This document shows, in pieces, positions 8,646-16,067 of a DNA stretch of 64,000 nucleotides. Below the pieces are notes generated by a model. That model saw only the letters and a program-made list of their open reading frames with translations, searched no databases and had not been told where the DNA came from. This DNA is from Streptomyces brasiliensis (GTDB lineage Bacteria; Actinomycetota; Actinomycetes; Streptomycetales; Streptomycetaceae): contig NZ_BMQA01000003.1 in NCBI RefSeq assembly GCF_014647875.1, positions 310,001 to 374,000 on the forward strand. Direction: 5' to 3'. The position numbers and the translations under genes are program-made. The first letter of the stretch is position 1. Each line of letters starts with the position of its first letter.

Positions 8646-9179
8646 GTGAACGGCTTGAGCAAGGGAATCCGCAGGGTCGAGGTCGCACTGAAGTGGGATC
8701 CGAGTCCCGCGGGACAGCCGCCCACCGATCTGGACATCGTCGCGGCGACCTATCTGGCGAACGACCCGTACGCGACACCGGCGTACCTGGTGCACTTCGA
8801 CAGCCGCTCGCCCGACGGCACGATCTATCTCAACAGGGACAGCAAGGACGGCAAGGGCTTCGGCTGGGACGAGGTCATGACGCTCGAACTCGACCGGCTC
8901 GATGCCCGGTACGCGCGCGTTGTGGTGGGTGTCGTCATCCAACAGCGGGACGCGGCACGGACGTTCGTCAACGTGCTGAACCCGGGCGTGCGCATACGCG
9001 AGGGCTACACCGTCCTCGCCGAGGACGGCTTCGGTTCCGTCCTCGGGGCGACGGCGACGACGGTCGCGGAGTTCGTGCGCGGCGCGTCCGGCGGGTGGGA
9101 CTTCCGGCACGCCATGAACGGCTTCGAGGACGACCCCGTGACCTTCACGAGGACGATGGGCGCGCTGGGCCGGCCCTGA
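8646..9179 (+). CDS. TerD-family (calcium-binding stress protein) protein
   Basis: A 177-aa protein with the TerD fold sequence: KGIRRVEVALKWDPSP, LDIVAATYL, DGTIYLNRDSKDGKG, MTLELDRLDARYARVVVGVV, and FVNVLNPGVRIREGY. The Asp/Ser-rich stretch (DSRSPDGT...NRDSKDGKG) corresponds to the Ca-binding loops of TerD/TerZ proteins. Starts at GTG 8646 behind GGGGAG at 8634-8639. It is a singleton, not in a terZABCDEF cluster; such singletons are common in Streptomyces and are linked to stress and development rather than tellurite itself. Its stop lies 3 bp from the stop of the convergent DUF2785 gene. Confidence 0.85.
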   Translation: MNGLSKGIRRVEVALKWDPSPAGQPPTDLDIVAATYLANDPYATPAYLVHFDSRSPDGTIYLNRDSKDGKGFGWDEVMTLELDRLDARYARVVVGVVIQQRDAARTFVNVLNPGVRIREGYTVLAEDGFGSVLGATATTVAEFVRGASGGWDFRHAMNGFEDDPVTFTRTMGALGRP

Positions 9180-9182
9180 CGT

Positions 9183-9971
9183 TCAACCCGTGTACGGGGC
9201 GACGATCGCGAGTGTCTCGGCCAGGGCCTTCAGGACGGCCTCGCGGTGGGTGAGCGCGTGCGGGGGCTCGTCCGTGTTGCGCGTGTTCAGGCCCCGGTCA
9301 GCCAGGAGGTAGAGCATGCGCAGCGTCCGCATGGTGTTCGAGGCCCAGGCGGGCACCGGTCCGGGTTCGCCCGTCCTGAAGGCCCTGGCGACGGGTTCGA
9401 GCCACTGCGTCGACCGGGCCTCGGTCAGGCCGGGGTGGCTCAGGATCTGAGCGAGCGCGTACGCGAGGCGGTCGTCCTCCTGGGCGTCGAAGACGTGGTC
9501 CGTGGGCGCCAGGAGCCGGGCCACGGCGGACCCGGCGAGCGAAAGCGGATCCTGCCCGGGGCGCCTGGCCAGGGCGGCCAGGAGGTCCGCGCCGTGCGCG
9601 GCGGCGTGCACCCAGCCGAGCACCGGGTCATGGCCGCGCAGATCCGTTTCTGCCGGGTACCAGTCGGCGAAGGCCCGCCACCATTCCCGCCGCCAGTCAC
9701 CCGCCTCGACGATCCGGGCCAGGACCAGAGGTGCGAAGGCACGGGCCTGAACGGCGGGATGATCGAAGTGTGCGGCCATCCGGTCACCGAGGAGGTGACG
9801 CTCGGTCGCGTCCAAGGACGGTATCCAGCGCACGGCAGTGACGTACCCCCGCTCGTCGCGCACCTCGGGGTCCGGGGAACGCAGGTCCGCGACGAGCGCG
9901 GCGAGTGCTACGGCACGGCCCGGCCCGGAGAGCTCGCGGATGTCGCCGTCGTACGTCTGCGATGTGGTCAT
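9183..9971 (-). CDS. DUF2785 domain-containing protein
   Basis: 262 aa, mainly alpha-helical. Sequences typical of DUF2785 are the N-terminal LVADLRSPDPEVRDERGY, the central ADWYPAETDLRGHDPVLGWVHAAAHGADLLAAL, split here as DPVLGWVHAAAHGADLL, and QEDDRLAYALAQIL. The conserved GWxHxxAHxADLL motif is complete. No catalytic function is known for the family; it resembles HEAT-like repeats. Ends 3 bp from the TerD-like gene, tail to tail. Confidence 0.8.
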   Translation of the reverse strand: MTTSQTYDGDIRELSGPGRAVALAALVADLRSPDPEVRDERGYVTAVRWIPSLDATERHLLGDRMAAHFDHPAVQARAFAPLVLARIVEAGDWRREWWRAFADWYPAETDLRGHDPVLGWVHAAAHGADLLAALARRPGQDPLSLAGSAVARLLAPTDHVFDAQEDDRLAYALAQILSHPGLTEARSTQWLEPVARAFRTGEPGPVPAWASNTMRTLRMLYLLADRGLNTRNTDEPPHALTHREAVLKALAETLAIVAPYTG

Positions 9972-10076
9972 GCGCGGAGGCTACGACGCCCGGCCACGGG
10001 CTGGGAATGGCGCTGCCCCGGGCGCTGCGGGGATTGCCGCAGAGTGCGGGCGATCGGCGACTTCGCCCAGGTCCCC

Positions 10077-10781
10077 TCAGACGGCGGTCCAGCCCGGGAT
10101 CCTCGGCAGTACCTTCTCGGCGACCCACAGCAATGCGGTGTCGTCGGGCGGCACTGCGTCCTGGCGCCAGATGTCGATCTCGAAGGAACCGCCACCGTCC
10201 TTCGCGTCCCGGGCGACGAGCAGGCTGCGGGCGATGCCGCCGGGTCCGGTGGCGGCCTTGCCGTCGTGGAAGGAGATGGCGATGGTCCGGTCCGAGTAGA
10301 GAACCGCGGGATGCCCCAGGATCGTCCTGCGCTCCACGGTCGTACCCAGCAAGTCGGCGTATTCGCCGATCGGAAGATGATCGTCGGACGCCGAGAGCTT
10401 CACGGAGTAGGTGTCGAGCTGGACGTTCGCCTCCGGTGACGCGATCTTGGTGCCGCCGGCTAGTTTGATGAAGCCGTCGCTGCCGTATGCGTTCAGCGCG
10501 TACTCCGTGGGCGTGCCCAGGAGTCCGGGCAGGTCCGGAAGGTTCAGCGCGGTGCACAGCTGCGCGCCGGAAACGATTTTCGGCGACGAAATGGGCTTCA
10601 ACGACTTGGTGCCGTGCGGCTTCTCGCAGGCGGCCGGCCCCGGATCGGTGCTCGTTCCCCACTCGGAGACCTCTCCCAGCCCCCACATGCCTCCCAGGAC
10701 GCCGCCGACCACCACCACGGCCGCCACGGCCTGAGCCCCCGCGCTCATGCCCTTGCCGGATTCCTTGAGACCCTCCGTCAT
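10077..10781 (-). CDS. Membrane-anchored protein of unknown function (possibly DUF6215-like)
   Basis: 234 aa. The ATG at 10781 is chosen because GGGGAGAC lies just upstream; the frame stays open further upstream but without a ribosome site. One membrane segment at residues ~17-34 (AQAVAAVVVVGGVLGGMWGL) makes an N-in, C-out anchor. The outer domain has two conserved-looking Cys (ACEKPHG and AQLCTALNLPDLPGLLGTP) and ends with LLWVAEKVLPRIPGWTAV. This pattern resembles Streptomyces extracellular domain proteins annotated DUF6215, but I am not certain. No partner genes are evident. Confidence 0.65.
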   Translation of the reverse strand: MTEGLKESGKGMSAGAQAVAAVVVVGGVLGGMWGLGEVSEWGTSTDPGPAACEKPHGTKSLKPISSPKIVSGAQLCTALNLPDLPGLLGTPTEYALNAYGSDGFIKLAGGTKIASPEANVQLDTYSVKLSASDDHLPIGEYADLLGTTVERRTILGHPAVLYSDRTIAISFHDGKAATGPGGIARSLLVARDAKDGGGSFEIDIWRQDAVPPDDTALLWVAEKVLPRIPGWTAV

Positions 10782-10880
10782 GTCTCCCCACCCGACCGCG
10801 CGCCCGATGCGCGCTGGGGGAGCCTGACCGGTGATCGTTTCGCCGGAAAGAGATATTCGTGCCGGGTGGCACAAACGCCG

Positions 10881-10916
10881 AGGGTGGTGGCACCGGGACT
10901 CCGGCACCACCACCCT
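10881..10916 (-). terminator. Hairpin terminator downstream of nrdJ
   Basis: Arms agggtggtgg (10881-10890) and ccaccaccct (10907-10916) pair perfectly. A 2x2 internal loop and an inner ccgg/ccgg pair close a gact tetraloop. Lies 34 bp past the nrdJ stop, reading on the minus strand. Confidence 0.7.
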
Positions 10917-10950
10917 GATCAGCTACTTCATGCCCGGCGGGCGGGCGGGA

Positions 10951-13845
10951 TCAGCTGCAGCCGCTCGTCGAGCCGCAGCCCTCGCAGATGTAGCAGGAAC
11001 CGGCCCGCTGCATCTTCGTACCGCAGGAGAAGCACAGCGGGGCGTCGGCCTGGATGCCCAGCTGCATCTCCACCAGCTCGGCGCTGGTGTGGGCCTGCCG
11101 CGGAGCGGGCCTGGCCGCCTCGATGTCGGCCTTCGGCGTGGCGACCGCCTTCAGTTCCTGGGTGCGCGGCGCCGACTGGGCCAGGCCCTCGACGTCGACC
11201 TCGTCATCGGCGGGCTCGTACGAACCCGTCTCCAGGTGGCGCTGACGCTCCTCGGCGGAGTGGATGCCGAGCGCCGAACGCGTCTCGAAGGGCAGGAAGT
11301 CCAGCGCCAGACGGCGGAAGATGTAGTCGACGATCGACTGTGCCATCCGCACGTCCGGGTCGTCCGTCATGCCGGCCGGCTCGAAGCGCATGTTCGTGAA
11401 CTTCGAGACGTACGTCTCCAGCGGCACGCCGTACTGGAGGCCGACCGAGACGGCGATGGAGAAGGCATCCATCATGCCCGCGAGCGTGGAGCCCTGCTTG
11501 GACATCTTCAGGAAGACCTCGCCGAGACCGTCGTCCGGGTAGGAGTTGGCGGTCATGTAGCCCTCGGCGCCGCCGACCGTGAAGGACGTGGTGATGCCGG
11601 GACGACCCTTCGGGAGGCGCTTGCGGACCGGGCGGTACTCGACGACCTTCTCGACCGTCTCACGGATGGTGGCCTCGGCCTTCTCCGTGATCTCGGCCTT
11701 CTCCTTCTCCTTGGTCTTGGCGGAGAGCGGCTGGCCGACCTTGCAGTTGTCGCGGTAGATCGCGAGCGCCTTGACACCCAGCTTCCAGGCCTCGAAGTAG
11801 ATCTCCTCGACCTCCTCGACGGTCGCCGACTCCGGCATGTTGACCGTCTTGGAGATGGCGCCGGAGATCCACGGCTGGATGGCCGCCATCATGCGGACGT
11901 GGCCCATCGGGGAGATGGCGCGCTCGCCCATGGCGCAGTCGAAGACCTCGTAGTGCTCGTGCTTGAGGCCCGGCGCGTCGATCACATTGCCGTGCTCGGC
12001 GATGTGGGCGACGATCGCCTCGATCTGCTCCTCCTGGTAACCGAGGCGGCGCAGCGCCTGCGGCACGGTGCCGTTGACGATCTGCATGGAGCCGCCGCCG
12101 ACCAGCTTCTTGAACTTGACCAGCGCCAGGTCCGGCTCGACACCGGTGGTGTCGCAGGACATCGCGAGACCGATGGTGCCGGTCGGCGCGAGGACGGACG
12201 CCTGGGAGTTGCGGAAGCCGTTCTTCTGGCCGAGGCGCAGGACGTCCTGCCAGGCCTCCGTGGCGGCGGCCCACACCGGGGTGTCCAGGTCGTCCATGCG
12301 GACGGCCTCGGCGTTGGCGTCGGCGTGCTGCTTCATCACGCGCAGGTGCGGCTGCTCGTTGCGGGCGTAACCGTCGTACGGGCCGACGACCGCGGCGAGT
12401 TCGGCGGAGCGCTTGTACGCGGTACCGGTCATCAAGGAGGTGATGGCACCGGCGAGGGCGCGGCCGCCGTCGGAGTCGTACGCGTGGCCGGTCGCCATCA
12501 GCAGTGCGCCGAGGTTGGCGTAGCCGATGCCGAGCTGGCGGAACGCGCGCGTGTTCTCACCGATCTTCTGGGTCGGGAAGTCCGCGAAGCAGATCGAGAT
12601 GTCCATCGCGGTGATGACCAGCTCGACGACCTTGGCGAAGCGCTCGACGTCGAAGGACTGGTGGCCCTTGCCGTCGTCCTTCAGGAACTTCATCAGGTTC
12701 AGCGAGGCGAGGTTGCAGGACGTGTTGTCCAGGTGCATGTACTCGCTGCACGGGTTCGAGCCGTTGATGCGGCCGGACTCCGGGCACGTGTGCCAGTGGT
12801 TGATGACGTCGTCGTACTGCACGCCCGGGTCGGCACAGGCCCAGGCCGCTTCGGCCATCTTGCGGAACAGCGCCTTCGCGTCGACCTCCTCGATGACCTC
12901 ACCGGTCATCCGCGCGCGGAGGCCGAACTTTCCACCGGACTCGACCGCCTTCATGAACTCGTCGTTCACGCGGACCGAGTTGTTGGCGTTCTGGTACTGG
13001 ACGGAGGTGATGTCGTCGCCGCCGAGGTCCATGTCGAAGCCCGCGTCACGCAGGGCCCGGATCTTCTCCTCCTCCTTCACCTTGGTCTCGATGAAGTCCT
13101 CGACGTCCGGGTGGTCGACGTCCAGGATGACCATCTTCGCGGCACGGCGGGTGGCACCACCGGACTTGATCGTGCCGGCCGAGGCGTCGGCACCGCGCAT
13201 GAAGGAGACCGGACCGGAGGCGTTGCCGCCGGACGACAGCAGTTCCTTGGAGGAACGGATGCGGGAGAGGTTCAGGCCGGCGCCGGAGCCGCCCTTGAAG
13301 ATCATGCCCTCTTCCTTGTACCAGTCGAGGATCGACTCCATGGAGTCGTCGACGGACAGGATGAAACAGGCGGAGACCTGCTGGGGCTGCGGGGTGCCCA
13401 CGTTGAACCACACGGGGCTGTTGAAGCTGAAGATCTGGTGCAGGAGGGCGTACGCCAGCTCGTGCTCGAAGATCTCCGCGTCGGCGGGCGACGCGAAGTA
13501 CTTGTAGTCCTCACCGGCCTTCCGGTACGTCTTCACGATGCGGTCGATCAGCTGCCGGAGGCTGGTCTCGCGCTGCGGGGTGCCGACGGCACCGCGGAAG
13601 TACTTGCTGGTGACGATGTTGACCGCGTTCACCGACCAGAAGTCGGGGAACTCGACGCCACGCTGCTCGAAGTTGACCGAGCCGTCGCGCCAGTTGGTCA
13701 TGACGACGTCACGGCGCGCCCACTCGACCTCGTCGTACGGGTGCACGCCGGGGGTGGTGTGGATGCGCTCGATACGCAGCCCCTTGGTGACCTTGGTTCC
13801 CTTGGCTCGGGAACCTCGTGCCGGACCGCTCGCCGTCTCTGTCAT
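10951..13845 (-). CDS. nrdJ: Adenosylcobalamin-dependent (class II) ribonucleoside-diphosphate reductase
   Basis: A 964-aa class II reductase that makes deoxyribonucleotides using coenzyme B12 and needs no oxygen. The start is ATG 13845 behind GGGAGG. Key segments are SACFILSVDDSMESI, GGSGAGLNLSRIRSS, the active-site region NGSNPCSEYMHLDNTSCNLASLN (Cys, Asn and Glu radical residues, shown here in parts as NPCSEY and NTSCNLASL), and APTGTIGLAMSCDTTGVEPD. The C-terminus is a Cys-rich zinc-ribbon tail (CFSCGTKMQRAGSCYICEGC), typical of this subclass. It lies 164 bp downstream of nrdR and probably shares the NrdR-controlled promoter. In Streptomyces this enzyme works beside the oxygen-dependent class Ia enzyme. 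No B12 riboswitch precedes it. Confidence 0.96.
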   Translation of the reverse strand: MTETASGPARGSRAKGTKVTKGLRIERIHTTPGVHPYDEVEWARRDVVMTNWRDGSVNFEQRGVEFPDFWSVNAVNIVTSKYFRGAVGTPQRETSLRQLIDRIVKTYRKAGEDYKYFASPADAEIFEHELAYALLHQIFSFNSPVWFNVGTPQPQQVSACFILSVDDSMESILDWYKEEGMIFKGGSGAGLNLSRIRSSKELLSSGGNASGPVSFMRGADASAGTIKSGGATRRAAKMVILDVDHPDVEDFIETKVKEEEKIRALRDAGFDMDLGGDDITSVQYQNANNSVRVNDEFMKAVESGGKFGLRARMTGEVIEEVDAKALFRKMAEAAWACADPGVQYDDVINHWHTCPESGRINGSNPCSEYMHLDNTSCNLASLNLMKFLKDDGKGHQSFDVERFAKVVELVITAMDISICFADFPTQKIGENTRAFRQLGIGYANLGALLMATGHAYDSDGGRALAGAITSLMTGTAYKRSAELAAVVGPYDGYARNEQPHLRVMKQHADANAEAVRMDDLDTPVWAAATEAWQDVLRLGQKNGFRNSQASVLAPTGTIGLAMSCDTTGVEPDLALVKFKKLVGGGSMQIVNGTVPQALRRLGYQEEQIEAIVAHIAEHGNVIDAPGLKHEHYEVFDCAMGERAISPMGHVRMMAAIQPWISGAISKTVNMPESATVEEVEEIYFEAWKLGVKALAIYRDNCKVGQPLSAKTKEKEKAEITEKAEATIRETVEKVVEYRPVRKRLPKGRPGITTSFTVGGAEGYMTANSYPDDGLGEVFLKMSKQGSTLAGMMDAFSIAVSVGLQYGVPLETYVSKFTNMRFEPAGMTDDPDVRMAQSIVDYIFRRLALDFLPFETRSALGIHSAEERQRHLETGSYEPADDEVDVEGLAQSAPRTQELKAVATPKADIEAARPAPRQAHTSAELVEMQLGIQADAPLCFSCGTKMQRAGSCYICEGCGSTSGCS

Positions 13846-14009
13846 GCCGCCTCCCTCTACGGGCAAAACGCCCTGAAATGCCCCGATGTTCCCGTGGCAC
13901 AGTGTTCTGTCTGGTGTCGCGGGCACCCTCACGCTGCCGCCCGCAACAGATCTTCGATAGCCGCCGTCCGGCCGGAACCGGAGTCCCCTGCCCGGTTCCG
14001 GCCCGCCGA

Positions 14010-14561
14010 TCAGTCGGCGGCGTGGGCGGGCACCGGAACCTGCTCGGTCCCGCCGCGCCCGCGATCGTCTTCCTGGCTCCCCGCTCCCGCGTCTTCGTCC
14101 TCCGTGGCGGGGCCGCGCGTCGCTTCCCTCAGTTCCGCGATCGCGGCCTCGAAGTCCTCGAGCGAGTCGAACGCCCGGTACACGGAGGCGAATCGCAGAT
14201 AGGCCACCAGGTCGAGCTCCTGCAACGGGCCGAGTATGGCCAGACCCACGTCATGGGTGGTCAGCTCGGCACTGCCGGTGGCGCGCACCGCCTCCTCGAC
14301 CCGCTGACCGAGCTGGGCGAGCGCGTCCTCGGTGACAGGCCGCCCCTGGCATGCCTTGCGCACGCCGTTGATGACCTTGGTACGGCTGAAAGGCTCGGTG
14401 ACTCCGGACCGCTTGACCACCATGAGCGAACACGTCTCCACGGTCGTGAAACGACGGGAGCAGTCGGGGCACTGGCGGCGCCTGCGGATCGACGTGCCGT
14501 CGTCGGTCGTACGACTGTCGACGACGCGGCTGTCGGGGTGCCTGCAGAAGGGGCAGTGCAT
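14010..14561 (-). CDS. nrdR: NrdR, ATP/dATP-sensing repressor of ribonucleotide reductase genes
   Basis: 183 aa. The N-terminal zinc ribbon is [17 protein letters not shown]...[12 protein letters not shown] (four Cys). It is followed by the ATP-cone domain ([37 protein letters not shown]). The acidic tail ([19 protein letters not shown]) is longer than in most NrdR proteins and probably disordered. The ATG at 14561 gives the canonical MHCPFC start with AGGAGGG nine bases upstream; a TTG three codons earlier is the alternative. First gene of nrdR-nrdJ, divergent from lexA, with two NrdR boxes about 110-150 bp upstream. Confidence 0.95.
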   Translation of the reverse strand: MHCPFCRHPDSRVVDSRTTDDGTSIRRRRQCPDCSRRFTTVETCSLMVVKRSGVTEPFSRTKVINGVRKACQGRPVTEDALAQLGQRVEEAVRATGSAELTTHDVGLAILGPLQELDLVAYLRFASVYRAFDSLEDFEAAIAELREATRGPATEDEDAGAGSQEDDRGRGGTEQVPVPAHAAD

Positions 14562-14669
14562 GATCTCCAACCCTCCTCACAGCAGACTCAATAGCCCCGA
14601 AAGACCTCTTGGGCCCCTCGGAGCAGCCCCAAGCATAGGCGATCGTGGAACCACCGAGGACCCGGGGGA

Positions 14670-14713
14670 CCACAACTTGTGGGCTGCTCTTGCAATCCAA
14701 CCACTAGATGTGG
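14670..14713 (-). promoter_or_regulatory. Tandem NrdR boxes
   Basis: Two 13-bp palindromic elements: ccacaacttgtgg at 14670-14682 (perfect arms) and ccactagatgtgg at 14701-14713 (one mismatch). Their centres are 31 bp apart, about three helical turns. This is the paired, in-phase arrangement known for NrdR operators, and they lie upstream of nrdR. Confidence 0.8.
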
Positions 14714-15048
14714 GGATCGGCTCACACATTGAGCCTATGCGCGTGTCGCGCGCGTGCGACGCGGCACCACAGCACCGCCCACTTCCCGGAACACGTACAC
14801 GCACGGCCGTATCGCGGTGGCACTTACGGAGATACCGTGGGCGCCGCACGGAGAACGCGTGGGACTCCGGCGCAGAGCGGACCCGGTTCACGGTTGACCG
14901 AGTCCCGAATGGCAGACTGGGGAAACAACCCGCTAGGCCACCACCACGGCGGTGAAGCGTACAACAATGAGCGCTTTTGTCCGTCGGGTACCGCGTCAGC
15001 CATACACCCAGACACATGATCGCGACAGGTGAACCGCCGCTTTTCACT

Positions 15049-15062
15049 CGAACGTGTGTTTG
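15049..15062 (+). promoter_or_regulatory. LexA (SOS) box of lexA
   Basis: cgaacgtgtgtttg fits the actinobacterial/Bacillus-type consensus CGAAC-N4-GTTYG. It lies 61 bp before the lexA GTG start, at the expected promoter position, implying autorepression. Confidence 0.85.
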
Positions 15063-15122
15063 GCGCAACCTTTCGAAAGCTACTACCGTTGTCCAGCAGG
15101 GAGACCATCGAGAGGGGCCGAC

Positions 15123-15902
15123 GTGACCACCACCGCAGACAGCGCCACCATCACCGCCCAGGACCGCTCCCAGGGCCGACTCGAGCCGGTGCATGCGATG
15201 AACGAAGCCGTGAATCCCGAAGCGCACAAGCGCTCCTTGCCCGGCCGACCTCCAGGAATCAGGGCGGACAGCTCGGGACTCACCGACCGGCAGCGCCGTG
15301 TGATCGAAGTGATCCGGGACTCGGTCCAACGGCGGGGCTACCCGCCGTCGATGCGGGAGATCGGTCAGGCCGTCGGCCTCTCCAGCACCTCCTCGGTCGC
15401 GCACCAGCTCATGGCACTCGAGCGGAAGGGCTTCCTGCGCCGCGACCCGCACCGCCCGCGCGCGTACGAGGTGCGCGGCTCCGACCAGGCGGTCACCGTG
15501 CAGCCCACGGACACCGCGGGCAAGCCCGCCGCGTCGTACGTCCCGCTGGTCGGCCGTATCGCCGCCGGTGGCCCGATCCTCGCCGAGGAGTCGGTGGAGG
15601 ACGTCTTCCCTCTCCCCCGCCAGCTGGTCGGTGACGGTGAGCTGTTCGTGCTGAAGGTCGTCGGCGACTCCATGATCGAGGCCGCGATCTGCGACGGCGA
15701 CTGGGTCACTGTCCGCCGCCAGCCGGTCGCAGAGAACGGCGACATCGTGGCCGCCATGCTCGATGGCGAGGCGACCGTCAAGCGCTTCAAGCGCGAGGAC
15801 GGCCACGTCTGGCTCCTCCCCCACAACTCGGCCTACGAGCCGATCCCCGGCGACGACGCGACCATCCTGGGCAAGGTCGTCGCGGTGCTGCGGCGCGTGT
15901 GA
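15123..15902 (+). CDS. lexA: LexA, SOS repressor
   Basis: 259 aa. The N-terminal winged helix has [39 protein letters not shown] and [11 protein letters not shown]. The C-terminal autocleavage domain contains the Ala-Gly scissile pair in [15 protein letters not shown] (A148-G149), the nucleophile S183 in [15 protein letters not shown], and the general base K220 in [11 protein letters not shown]. The GTG at 15123 is preferred because AGAGGGG lies just upstream. The ~45-residue leader before the helix domain is longer than in E. coli but common in Streptomyces. A SOS box lies upstream. Its stop is followed by the 68-bp palindrome shared with dinG. Confidence 0.96.
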   Translation: MTTTADSATITAQDRSQGRLEPVHAMNEAVNPEAHKRSLPGRPPGIRADSSGLTDRQRRVIEVIRDSVQRRGYPPSMREIGQAVGLSSTSSVAHQLMALERKGFLRRDPHRPRAYEVRGSDQAVTVQPTDTAGKPAASYVPLVGRIAAGGPILAEESVEDVFPLPRQLVGDGELFVLKVVGDSMIEAAICDGDWVTVRRQPVAENGDIVAAMLDGEATVKRFKREDGHVWLLPHNSAYEPIPGDDATILGKVVAVLRRV

Positions 15903-15999
15903 CGGGTGCGTCGGGCGGGCCGGCCCCCGTCCCCTGACCGGGCCCCGGGACCTCTGCGCCGGTTCCGGGGCCCTGAGCTGTACGGGCCCAGGTCGCCCG

Positions 16000-16067
16000 G
16001 GGGCGACGTGATCATGGGGCGGCCGGACCCGGCGCCGGGTCCGGCCGCCCCATGATCACGTCGCCCC
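16000..16067. terminator. 68-bp perfect palindrome, probable bidirectional terminator
   Basis: Positions 16000-16033 and 16034-16067 are exact reverse complements with no unpaired centre (centre ggc|gcc). The RNA would fold into a ~32-bp hairpin on either strand. It lies between convergent lexA and the dinG-type helicase and includes the last three codons and stop of the latter. GC-rich with an internal tgatca. Confidence 0.8.

Noticed and set aside
10831..14202. 1123-codon open frame on the plus strand
   Set aside because: It is exactly antisense to nrdJ, a certain gene, and its Val/Leu/Asp/Arg composition is the usual shadow of high-GC third positions.
13846..15122. B12 riboswitch near nrdJ
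   Set aside because: No B12-box-like conserved core was found in either intergenic part; control by NrdR boxes is visible instead. Only a covariance-model search would exclude it formally.
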